NCBI GenBank assembly: GCA_963717455.1
Contig: OY970336.1
Coordinates: forward strand, 4,836,001 to 4,900,000
DNA: 64,000 nucleotides
Direction: 5' to 3'
DNA from: Bog-473 sp963717455
Lineage (GTDB): Bacteria > Actinomycetota > Acidimicrobiia > Acidimicrobiales > RAAP-2
A model generated the notes under the pieces. The model saw nothing but the letters and a program-made list of their open reading frames with translations, was not told the DNA's origin and did not search any database. The translations under genes and the position numbers were made by a program. This document shows, piece by piece, positions 8,478 to 15,699 of the stretch. How positions within the stretch are numbered: position 1 is the first letter of the stretch; each line of letters opens with the position of its first letter.

Positions 8478-8491
8478 GTGTTGTCCAACAC
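8478..8491. promoter_or_regulatory. Perfect palindrome GTGTTG-TC-CAACAC, candidate operator
   Basis: 6+2+6 inverted repeat in the gap upstream of the TIGR03086 gene and downstream of the FAD dehydrogenase stop. On the minus strand it includes TTGGAC, which could serve as a -35 box. Size and symmetry fit a dimeric repressor site. The cognate protein is unknown. Confidence 0.4.
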
Positions 8492-8521
8492 GGACCCCGC
8501 ATCAGAGGAGGCTCCAGGAGC

Positions 8522-9967
8522 TCACGGCGACGCCGCGGCTGCGCTCGCCCCGGCGAGCCGTCCGAACAGCGTGCTGTCGCCGATGGACAGGCCGCTGGCG
8601 TAGCCGAACGAGCAGACGCCGGCCGTGGTGCGCCCGGCGGCGAAGAGGCCCGGGATGGCGTCGCCCGCGACGGAGCGGACCTCGCCCTCGACCGACGTCT
8701 CCAGCCCGCCGAGGGTGAACGGTGCGTACGGTGCCGGCCCGATGCGCAGGTCGATGGCACCGATCGGGGGCACCAGGGGTCGCACCCAGGTCGGGTCCTT
8801 GTGGAACACCGGGTCCTCCCCCGCCGCCGCGTGCCGGTTGTAGAGGTCGACGGTGGCCTGCAGGGACCCGGCGGGCAGGCCGATCTCGGACTCGAGCTGC
8901 GCCGCCGTCTCGCAGACCCAGGTGGCGGCCAGGCCCATCCAGTTCACCTCGTAGGAGGCCTCGTCGACGACCAGGTAGACCTCCCCGTCCTGCTCGTAGA
9001 GCGCGGACTGCCCCACCCGGCCCATGTAGGTGTCCTCGTTGATGAAGCGCTGGCCCTTGCCGTTGACGAGGATGCCGTGGATCAGCGTCCGGGGCGGCGT
9101 GATCGGCAGCGACACCTCGCCGGCGTACATGTTGCGCACGGCGGCGCCGATGGCCTGGGCCATGCGGATGCCCCGTCCGTCGTCGCCCTCGGTGCCCACC
9201 TTGAACGTGCCCCGCACGAGAGGCGGGCAGTGCCGCCGCAGCATGTCGTCGTTGAAGATGAAGCCGCCGGCGGTCAGCACGACGCCGCGGCGGGCCCGGA
9301 GCGACACCGGCTGGCCGTAGCGCTGCCCCTGCACGCCAACGACCCGGCCGTCGTCGAGCACGAGGCGGTCGATGCGGGTGTCCGCCCAGACGAGGGCACT
9401 CGCGCCGGTGGCGGCGGCCGCCAGGTGCTGCATCAGCAGCCACCCCGTCGCCCGTTTCGTCTTGGCCAGGTGGCCCCGAGGTGCGGGCCGGGCGACCTCG
9501 TTGAACGGGTAGGCGTCCTCGCCGCCCGAGTAGACGAGGCCTTCGGTGCCGGTCGGCGCCATGGAGGTCTCCGCGCAGAACGTCGGGTCGAACGGGACGC
9601 CGCGGGCCACGAGCCAGTCGAAGTGACCGAGGCTCTCCGCGCAGTAGCGGGCGATCTTGGGCTCGTCGGGGTCCGGGCCGCAGGCCGCCATCATGTAGCG
9701 GTACATGTCCTCGACACTGTCCTCGAACCCGCACGCCGTCTGGATCGGGGTGCCCCCGCCGAGGTAGACGATGCCCTCGGCCAGCGCGGCGGCGCCCCCA
9801 GGTCCGCCGGTCCGCTCGGTGAGCAGCACCTCGGCTCCCGCCTCGGCGGCGCTGAAGGCCGCGGTCGACCCTGCGGCCCCGAAGCCGACGACGACCACGT
9901 CCGCCGCGCCGTCCCAGCTCTCGATGTCGGCCGCCTCGCACGGCGTCACGTCGTCGGCCTCGCGCAC
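8522..9967 (-). CDS. FAD-binding dehydrogenase (KstD/fumarate-reductase flavoprotein superfamily)
   Basis: 481-residue FAD_binding_2 protein. The N-terminal Rossmann dinucleotide motif V-V-G-F-G-A-A-G-S-T-A-A-F and E-R ribose-binding end are clear. The C-terminal G-L-F-A-A-G-R-T-T-A-G-V-C-S closes the FAD site. Relatives include 3-ketosteroid delta-1-dehydrogenases and urocanate/fumarate reductases; the architecture favours the KstD-like branch, but no steroid genes are nearby. The GTG start is supported by GGGGAGG seven bases upstream; the frame is open a further 20 codons without a ribosome site. Divergent from the APH-like gene. Confidence 0.85.
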   Translation of the reverse strand: MREADDVTPCEAADIESWDGAADVVVVGFGAAGSTAAFSAAEAGAEVLLTERTGGPGGAAALAEGIVYLGGGTPIQTACGFEDSVEDMYRYMMAACGPDPDEPKIARYCAESLGHFDWLVARGVPFDPTFCAETSMAPTGTEGLVYSGGEDAYPFNEVARPAPRGHLAKTKRATGWLLMQHLAAAATGASALVWADTRIDRLVLDDGRVVGVQGQRYGQPVSLRARRGVVLTAGGFIFNDDMLRRHCPPLVRGTFKVGTEGDDGRGIRMAQAIGAAVRNMYAGEVSLPITPPRTLIHGILVNGKGQRFINEDTYMGRVGQSALYEQDGEVYLVVDEASYEVNWMGLAATWVCETAAQLESEIGLPAGSLQATVDLYNRHAAAGEDPVFHKDPTWVRPLVPPIGAIDLRIGPAPYAPFTLGGLETSVEGEVRSVAGDAIPGLFAAGRTTAGVCSFGYASGLSIGDSTLFGRLAGASAAAASP

Positions 9968-10017
9968 TGCATCCTCCCCGGTGTCGCCGAGACGGTAGCC
10001 GGTGCGCCCGGCTCGCC

Positions 10018-10023
10018 TACCCT
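10018..10023 (+). promoter_or_regulatory. -10 box TACCCT of the APH-like gene (leaderless)
   Basis: TANNNT hexamer six bases before the GTG start of the phosphotransferase gene, the geometry of leaderless actinobacterial mRNAs. No ribosome site precedes this start. Confidence 0.5.
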
Positions 10024-10029
10024 GCACCC

Positions 10030-10827
10030 GTGCCGAACGCGCCAGACATGCCAGCGCCGCCGCCGGAGTTGGAACGGCTCGCGCCGGGGTGGACGCCCGC
10101 GCTCGCCTATCGCCTGGTGCCCGAGATCACGACGTGGCGGCTCACGGGACCGGACGGCTCGGTGCGCTTCGCCAAGGTCGACACGGGGGGCCGCTACCCC
10201 ACGCTGCGGGGCGAATCGGAGCGGATGATCTGGGCCGTCGCCTACCTCCCCGTCCCGACCGTGGTGGCGCTGGAGCAGCAGGGCGGCACGACGATCCTGC
10301 TCACCGAGGCGCTGCCCGGGCGCGACGCGACCGACCCGCTCTGGCGTGACGACGTCGGCACGCTCGTGGCGGCACTGGGCCGGGGGCTGCGGGCCTTCCA
10401 CGAGGCAGTCGGGGAGGAGTGGTGCCCGTTCCGCTTCGACACCGGGCGTGCGCTCGAGCACGTCAGGCGGCGAGTGGACGCCGACGACATCGACCCGGCC
10501 GGCTTCCACGAGGACCATCGGCACCTGAGCCCGGCGACCGCACTGGCCGAGCTCGAGGCCACCGCCCCGGTCGACGAGGACCTCGTCGTCTGCCACGGCG
10601 ACTACTGTCCGCCCAACGTGCTCCTGCGCGACCGCGAGGTCACCGGCTACGTCGACCTCGGCGAGCTCGGCGCCGCCGATCGCTGGTGGGACGTTGCCGC
10701 CGGCGGGTGGAGCACGTGCTGGAACTTCGGTGAGGAGTTCGAGCCGCTCTTCTACGAGAGCTACGGCATCACGCCCGACGCGGCGCGCATCCGCTTCTTC
10801 CGGCTGCTCTACGACCTGGTGTCCTGA
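10030..10827 (+). CDS. APH(3')-like aminoglycoside phosphotransferase family protein
   Basis: 265-residue small-molecule kinase. The Brenner-type catalytic loop is H189-G-D-Y-C-P-P-N196 and the metal-binding V-D-L-G-E-L-G-A-A-D-R follows; both are close to the APH(3') type rather than to choline or homoserine kinases. Phosphorylation of kanamycin-class aminoglycosides is therefore possible, but no mobile element, resistance partner or base-composition shift marks an acquired gene. It probably starts as a leaderless GTG. The 3' end overlaps the convergent uracil-DNA glycosylase gene by 19 bases. Confidence 0.82.
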   Translation: MPNAPDMPAPPPELERLAPGWTPALAYRLVPEITTWRLTGPDGSVRFAKVDTGGRYPTLRGESERMIWAVAYLPVPTVVALEQQGGTTILLTEALPGRDATDPLWRDDVGTLVAALGRGLRAFHEAVGEEWCPFRFDTGRALEHVRRRVDADDIDPAGFHEDHRHLSPATALAELEATAPVDEDLVVCHGDYCPPNVLLRDREVTGYVDLGELGAADRWWDVAAGGWSTCWNFGEEFEPLFYESYGITPDAARIRFFRLLYDLVS

Positions 10828-11507
10828 GCGGCGCGGGCGCCCGGTTCCCCGGCCGCCACGATCAGGCGGCGCGCCCGCCGGAACACCGCGTCGAACATGG
10901 GGACGGTCAGCTTCCCCGTGAACGTGTTCTGCTGGCTCGGGTGGTAGGAGCCGAGCAGCACCCGCCCGCCCGGGAGGGCGCTCTCCGCCAGGTGCCCGAA
11001 CGACGGGCGGGGCCGGAGGTCGGCGTGCGACGCCACCGCCTGCCAGGCGAACTGCCCGAGCGCGACCACGACGACGGCCTCTCGCAGCAACGCCAGCTCC
11101 CGGGAGAGGTAAGGCGCGCAGGCCGCCCGCTCGGCGGGATCGGGCTTGTTCCCCGGCGGTGCGCAGTGCACCGCCGCGGTGACGTAGGCACCGGTCAGGG
11201 TGAGGCCGTCGTCACGGGAGGTGCTGGTCGGCTGGGAGGCGAAGCCGGCCCGGTGCAGCGCGGCGAAGAGCCAGTCGCCGGACCGGTCGCCGGTGAACAT
11301 GCGGCCCGTCCGGTTGGCGCCGTGCGCCGCCGGCGCCAATCCCACGATGACGACGGACGCCGTCGCGTCGCCGAAGCCCGGGACCCCGCGGCCCCAGTAC
11401 ACCTGGCCGGCGTAGGAGGCCCGTCCCGTCCGGGCCACCTCTTCGCGCCAGCTGACCAGGCGCGGGCAGCGGCGGCACGACGCCACGTCCCGTTGCAGCA
11501 CCGTCAA
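10809..11507 (-). CDS. Family 5 uracil-DNA glycosylase (UDGb)
   Basis: Excises uracil, hypoxanthine and other deaminated bases in base-excision repair. 232 aa. The GLAPAAHGANRTGRMFTGD motif is diagnostic of UDGb (A in place of the family 1/4 catalytic acid). A C-R-R-C-P-R-L pair near the N-terminus and two later cysteines can bind a [4Fe-4S] cluster. G-S-Y-H-P-S-Q-Q-N is the DNA-intercalation loop. I chose the TTG start because a GGGGGA tract lies about six bases upstream; a GTG two codons later is the alternative. The frame is open another 85 codons upstream, without similarity. Confidence 0.88.
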   Translation of the reverse strand: MTVLQRDVASCRRCPRLVSWREEVARTGRASYAGQVYWGRGVPGFGDATASVVIVGLAPAAHGANRTGRMFTGDRSGDWLFAALHRAGFASQPTSTSRDDGLTLTGAYVTAAVHCAPPGNKPDPAERAACAPYLSRELALLREAVVVVALGQFAWQAVASHADLRPRPSFGHLAESALPGGRVLLGSYHPSQQNTFTGKLTVPMFDAVFRRARRLIVAAGEPGARAAQDTRS

Positions 11508-11548
11508 GGAGTCCCCCTGGGCACGGTCGGCCGCCACGGCGCAGAGCC

Positions 11549-11554
11549 TACGAT
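11549..11554 (+). promoter_or_regulatory. -10 box TACGAT upstream of the histidine phosphatase
   Basis: TANNNT hexamer eight bases before the GTG start, in the divergent gap with the glycosylase. Consistent with a leaderless or near-leaderless transcript. Confidence 0.4.
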
Positions 11555-11562
11555 GGGCTCCC

Positions 11563-12240
11563 GTGCCCCCATCCGCCTCGACACGACCCCCGTCCCGTCG
11601 CAGCCGGAAGGCTCCCCCGGCAACCGTCGTGCTGCTGGTCCGCCACGGCACCACCCCCACGACGGGCAAGATGCTCCCCGGGCGGGCCCCCGGACTGCAC
11701 CTCTCCGAGAAGGGGCGGGGGCAGGCGGCGGCGGCGGCCGAGCGGATCGCCGCCCTGACCAAGACGCCGAGCGCCGTCTACGCATCCCCGTTGGAGCGGA
11801 CCAGGGAGACCGCCGCTCCCATCGCCCGTGCGCTCGGCCTGCGCGTGCGCACCGTTCCGGGCCTGGTCGAGGCCGACGTGGGCGACTGGACCGAGAAGCC
11901 CCTCTCACGTCTGTACCGCTCCCGGGAATGGCCCACCGTGCAGCGCTGGCCCGGTGGATTCCGGTTCCCCGGCGGGGAGTCGTTCGCGGAGATGTCGGTG
12001 CGGTCGATGGACGCCGTGCTCGGCCTCGTGGCCGAGCACCCGGGTCAGACGATCGTCGCCGTCTCGCACGCCGATCCGATCAAGGCGGTCGTGGCCGGCA
12101 CCGCCGGGGTGCCGCTCGACCTGGTGCAACGCCTCGTGGTCTCTCCCTGCTCCATCTCGGCCATCCTCTTCACCGCCGGCGGGCCGGTCGTGCTGTGCGT
12201 GAATTCGACGGGGTCGCTGGAGGAGCTGGCACCGTCGTGA
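11563..12240 (+). CDS. Histidine phosphatase family protein, MSMEG_4193 (TIGR03848) type
   Basis: 225-residue phosphoglycerate-mutase-fold phosphatase. The catalytic L-V-R-H-G-T-T motif is near residue 26, S-P-L-E-R-T-R-E-T supplies the second arginine, and V-S-H-A-D the distal histidine. In many actinobacteria this gene sits with the DUF3090 and SCO1664-family genes, exactly as here, so the three probably share a pathway that is not yet defined. The 25 basic N-terminal residues may be longer than the native protein. Confidence 0.88.
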   Translation: MPPSASTRPPSRRSRKAPPATVVLLVRHGTTPTTGKMLPGRAPGLHLSEKGRGQAAAAAERIAALTKTPSAVYASPLERTRETAAPIARALGLRVRTVPGLVEADVGDWTEKPLSRLYRSREWPTVQRWPGGFRFPGGESFAEMSVRSMDAVLGLVAEHPGQTIVAVSHADPIKAVVAGTAGVPLDLVQRLVVSPCSISAILFTAGGPVVLCVNSTGSLEELAPS

Positions 12241-12256
12241 TGGTGGGGCTGCACCG

Positions 12257-12779
12257 ATGAGCGACGACTTCGACTTCGACGCCCCCGACCATTGCACGGT
12301 CGGCGTGCTCGGCGAGGTGGGCCAGCGCCTCTTCCTCTTCTATTGCCGCCAGGGCCTCACCGAGACGACGGTCAAGGTCGAGAAGCAACAGGTCGCGGTG
12401 CTGGCGAGCTACCTCGGGCGCATCGTCAAGGAGCTGGGTCGCCCCGGGCACCTGCCCGGAGACCTCGACTTCTACGGCACGGAGGAATTCGAGTGGGTCG
12501 TGGGGACCATCGGCGTCTCCTACGACGAGGAGCTCGACCGCATCATCGTGGTCCTCGAGGAGATCGACGACGACGAGGACGAGGAGGACGAGGAGATGGC
12601 GGAGAGCGGGCACGTGCTGCGCGTGGCCCTCGACGCGTGAGCAGGCCGCCGCGTTCGCCATCCACGCCACGCGCCTGGTCGAGGCGGGGCGCCCGCCCTG
12701 CCCGCTGTGCGCGCTGCCGCTGGACCCCGCCGGGCACAACTGCCCGCGCACCAACGGGCACCGGCCGCCGGTGAACTGA
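12257..12779 (+). pseudogene. DUF3090 (TIGR03847) gene interrupted by a one-base frameshift
   Basis: The first frame encodes 127 residues typical of DUF3090, with an acidic E-E-I-D-D-D-E-D-E-E-D stretch, then hits TGA at 12640. From 12633 the +1 frame continues with T-R-E-Q-A-A-A-F-A-I-H-A-T and ends in a zinc-knuckle-like C-P-L-C-x12-C-P-R-T-N-G-H, the normal DUF3090 C-terminus, stopping at 12779, four bases before the SCO1664-type GTG. Removing one base of 12631-12632 would restore a protein of about 173 aa. Either a sequencing error or a recent mutation. The protein is uncharacterised but conserved with its two neighbours. Confidence 0.85.
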
Positions 12780-12783
12780 CGAC

Positions 12784-13494
12784 GTGTCCGACTCCACGGT
12801 CGAGCGCGTCCTCACCGAGGGTGACGTCGAGGTGCACGGCCGCATCGCCGGGAGCTCGAACGCGACGCTCCTCGTGACCTGCCGGCTCGGGGGCGAGGAG
12901 CTCCTGGCCGTGTACAAGCCGTCGAAGGGGGAGCGGCCGCTGTGGGACTTCCCCGGCGGCCTCTTCCGGCGCGAGGTGGCCGCCTACGTGCTCTCCGAGC
13001 ACCTCGGCTGGGGACTGGTCCCCGAGACGGTGGAGCGCCCCGAAGGGCCCTTCGGCCCCGGGTCCGTGCAGCGCTTCGTGCACGAGGACGGCACCTCGCA
13101 CTACTTCACGCTGCGCGACGAGCCCAAGTGGCACGCCTCGCTCATGCGGCTCTGCGCCTTCGACGTCGTGGCCAACAACGCCGACCGCAAGAGCGGCCAT
13201 GTCCTGCTGGCCGAGAAGCGGCTGTGGGCCATCGACAACGGGCTCTGCTTCAACCGCCACGACAAGCTGCGCACGGTGATCTGGGACTTCGGAGGCGCGC
13301 CGCTCGCGGCCGGCGTCCAGGAGGACCTGGCCCGGTTGGCCCACGACGGCCCCCCCGCCGCGCTCTGCGCGCTGCTCGAGCCTGACGAGGTGGCCGCCAC
13401 CCTCGACCGGGTGGCCTGGCTCCTCAGCCTGCGTGCCCTTCCCGAGCTGGTCGACGACGGCGACTGGCCCCCCTACCCCTGGCCGCTCGTCTGA
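12784..13494 (+). CDS. SCO1664 (TIGR03843) family protein, PI3/4-kinase-like fold
   Basis: 236-residue actinobacterial protein distantly related to phosphatidylinositol 3/4-kinases and HipA-like folds. V-Y-K-P-S-K-G-E-R-P-L-W-D-F-P-G-G is the conserved N-terminal lobe motif, and F-D-V-V-A-N-N-A-D-R-K followed by A-I-D-N-G-L-C-F look like the catalytic and metal-binding loops. Function unknown. It starts at a GTG four bases after the restored end of the DUF3090 gene, forming the third member of the conserved trio. Confidence 0.85.
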   Translation: MSDSTVERVLTEGDVEVHGRIAGSSNATLLVTCRLGGEELLAVYKPSKGERPLWDFPGGLFRREVAAYVLSEHLGWGLVPETVERPEGPFGPGSVQRFVHEDGTSHYFTLRDEPKWHASLMRLCAFDVVANNADRKSGHVLLAEKRLWAIDNGLCFNRHDKLRTVIWDFGGAPLAAGVQEDLARLAHDGPPAALCALLEPDEVAATLDRVAWLLSLRALPELVDDGDWPPYPWPLV

Positions 13495-13540
13495 GGTCAC
13501 GCGCTCCGGCACGAACACGCTGGTCAGCGACGCACCGGAA

Positions 13541-13569
13541 TTGTTGACCAGGTACATAGCTACTATGAA
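13541..13569 (+). promoter_or_regulatory. Candidate sigma-A promoter of the TauE gene with 5-3-5 inverted repeat
   Basis: TTGTTG at 13541-13546 and TATGAA at 13564-13569 are 17 bases apart in a local AT-rich island. The inverted repeat CATAG-CTA-CTATG (13555-13567) covers the spacer and -10, where a repressor could block polymerase. Confidence 0.45.
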
Positions 13570-13624
13570 TCCGCTATGACCGATCGGCCGCAGCGGATCC
13601 CTGCAGGCACTCGAGGGGGCGACC

Positions 13625-14560
13625 GTGTCGCTTGACCCCTACATCGTCCTCGGGAGCGCCATCGTCGGGTTCCTGGTGGGCATGACCGGGGCGGGCGGCG
13701 GCGCGCTGATGACGCCGATGCTGATCCTCTTCTTCGGCATCAAGCCCTCGACCGCGATCTCGAGCGACCTCGTCGCCGCGGTGCTCATGCGGCCGGTGGG
13801 GGCCGTGGTCCACATGGCCAAGAAGACGGTCAACTACTCATTGGTCGGCTGGATGGTGCTCGGATCGGTCCCCGCCGCCCTGTTCGGCGCCTACGTCCTC
13901 CATCTCATGGGCAACTCCAACGGTGCCGAGCACAACGTGCAGGTCATCCTCGGCGTCGCCCTGCTGCTCGGCGCCGGCGCCATGGTGCTGCGCTACGGGC
14001 TCGACCGTCGTTCAGGCCATCGTCGCCAGGGGCTGATCGACGAGCTCGTGGTCCGCCCGCTGCCCACCGTCGCCATCGGCGTCGTCGGTGGCTTCGTGGT
14101 GGGGATGACCTCCGTCGGCTCGGGGTCGCTGATGATCGTGCTCCTGCTCTTCCTCTACCCGGTGCTCGGCGCCAACCAGCTCGTCGGCACGGACCTGACC
14201 CAGGCGGTCCCGCTCACCCTGGCGGCCGCGTTGGGTGCGCTGGCCTTCGGTCACATCTCCTTCGCCGTCACCGCCTCCATCGTCGTCGGCAGCGTGCCGG
14301 CCGTGCTGGTCGGTTCGTTGATCTCATCCCGGGCCCCCGATCGCCTCCTCCGGCCGGTCATCACGTTCGTCATCTTCGCCTCGGGCCTCAAGTACGTCGG
14401 CGTCGGCACGACCGCACTGGGCTGGACCCTCGGCGTCGTGCTGCTGGCGGCCGCAGTGGTCTGGCTGGCCTACGTGCGCCCGGGCCGGGCCGGCGTCGGT
14501 GTTCTCGCCGGGCCCCACGCCGGCGAGCCGCAGCTCGAGGACGCGTCACCGCCGACGTAG
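13625..14560 (+). CDS. TauE/SafE-family anion exporter (sulfite/organosulfonate permease)
   Basis: 311-residue membrane protein with two repeated TauE halves. The motif G-x-x-x-G-M-T-G-A-G-G-G-A-L near residue 15 recurs as G-F-V-V-G-M-T-S-V-G-S-G-S-L near residue 155, each starting a bundle of about four membrane helices. Relatives export sulfite, sulfoacetate or similar anions. GTG start. No sulfur-oxidation gene adjoins it, so the substrate is open. The promoter region contains a small inverted repeat that may bind a repressor. Confidence 0.88.
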   Translation: MSLDPYIVLGSAIVGFLVGMTGAGGGALMTPMLILFFGIKPSTAISSDLVAAVLMRPVGAVVHMAKKTVNYSLVGWMVLGSVPAALFGAYVLHLMGNSNGAEHNVQVILGVALLLGAGAMVLRYGLDRRSGHRRQGLIDELVVRPLPTVAIGVVGGFVVGMTSVGSGSLMIVLLLFLYPVLGANQLVGTDLTQAVPLTLAAALGALAFGHISFAVTASIVVGSVPAVLVGSLISSRAPDRLLRPVITFVIFASGLKYVGVGTTALGWTLGVVLLAAAVVWLAYVRPGRAGVGVLAGPHAGEPQLEDASPPT

Positions 14561-14595
14561 CCCGGGCGGGCCCGTCCCGGGACCGAAGCCCGCGC

Positions 14596-15699
14596 TCAGA
14601 TGTGGTAGCCGAGCGTCTGCAGCTCGTTGATCACCTGCTGGGCCACCACCTGACCCCCGCCCGCCGTGAGGTGCGTGCCGTCGGGTGCCCGGACGTTGAC
14701 GATCTGCCCTGCGGCGTTGGTGACGAAGGCGGTGTACCCCCCTTGGGCCGTCCCCAGCGACTTGTCGGTGGCCACGTAGGTCACCGGCGGATGGGCGAGC
14801 GCCGCCTGTTGCTGCACCACGGCGTTGACGTCGGACATCTGCGCGCTGAGCCCCGGGTTCTGCATGGGCGGCATGCCCACCCACACGACGGCAGCGCCCC
14901 CGTTCTGGGCGATCCTCATGAACTGCGCCACCCGCTGGGCGTAGAGGGTGTTCCACTGGGCCGAGGTGTAGGGCACGTCCGGCGGCCCGAGGAAGTCCTG
15001 GGCGTCGTTGGCCCCGATCATCACGACGACCACCTGGGGCTGTACCGACTTGATGTCCGCCGTCAGCTCCGCCGGCCAGTTGAAGTAGTCGGGCCTGGTG
15101 AGCCCCGTGCTCTCCCGGGCGTCGAGCGCGGCGTTGACCACCCCGGTGCCTGCGAGGTCCGACTGCAGCGGGCCGCCCATGTCGAGGCCGATGGAGTCAC
15201 CCACGATCAGGACGCGCAACGGGTCGGCCGCCGTCGGGAGCTTGGGGTTGGGGGGCACCGTCGTCGGGGTCGCGGGGTTCGCTCCCCCGTGCCCCGGCGC
15301 GGGCGTCTGCCCGGGGTGTGTCCCGTCCACCGGCGGGTTCGGCCGCGGCCCCGACGTCGTGAGGCCCACCGTCCCCCCGGGGAGACGGTTCGTCCGTCCG
15401 GTGATCGACACGATGTGCGACAGCTGGAGCCCCCGACTGAGCGCCGCCACGGGGCCCACCAGGTCGAGGCTCACGGTCCGGCGCGTGCCGACGGGCGACA
15501 CCTGGGCGTTGTGCTGCAGGGACGGAGCGAAGAGCAAGAACCAGACGGCGAAGGCGCCGGCGCCGAGAGCCAGCACGCGCGTCCACGAGGCTCGCACCCG
15601 GCCGTCGGGTGGCGGCGCCAGCTCGCCGTGCGGGTGCGACTGCCACTCCGAGGGCGATTCCCACTGCACGTGGTGGGGCGGTGTCCGGGCGTCGGTCAT
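14596..15699 (-). CDS. SGNH/GDSL-family hydrolase, membrane-anchored
   Basis: 367 aa: a Pro-rich cytoplasmic N-terminus, one membrane segment near residues 40-60, a Thr/Pro/Gly linker, then an extracellular SGNH esterase domain. V-G-D-S-I-G-L (block I Ser), G-A-N-D (block III Asn) and P-D-G-T-H-L (block V Asp-His) form the catalytic set. Its ATG shares one base with the stop of the MBOAT gene, so the pair acts together, probably as a two-component O-acyltransferase for an exported polysaccharide (AlgI/AlgX or PatA/PatB logic). The acceptor polymer is unknown. Confidence 0.87.
   Translation of the reverse strand: MTDARTPPHHVQWESPSEWQSHPHGELAPPPDGRVRASWTRVLALGAGAFAVWFLLFAPSLQHNAQVSPVGTRRTVSLDLVGPVAALSRGLQLSHIVSITGRTNRLPGGTVGLTTSGPRPNPPVDGTHPGQTPAPGHGGANPATPTTVPPNPKLPTAADPLRVLIVGDSIGLDMGGPLQSDLAGTGVVNAALDARESTGLTRPDYFNWPAELTADIKSVQPQVVVVMIGANDAQDFLGPPDVPYTSAQWNTLYAQRVAQFMRIAQNGGAAVVWVGMPPMQNPGLSAQMSDVNAVVQQQAALAHPPVTYVATDKSLGTAQGGYTAFVTNAAGQIVNVRAPDGTHLTAGGGQVVAQQVINELQTLGYHI

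Noticed and set aside
8126..10228. 700-codon plus-strand open frame opposite the FAD dehydrogenase
   Set aside because: It covers the reverse complement of a clear flavoprotein and parts of two other genes; composition is shadow-like.
10030..10827. APH-like gene as a recently acquired resistance determinant
   Set aside because: No transposase, integron site, repeats or composition shift; its flanks are ordinary chromosomal genes.
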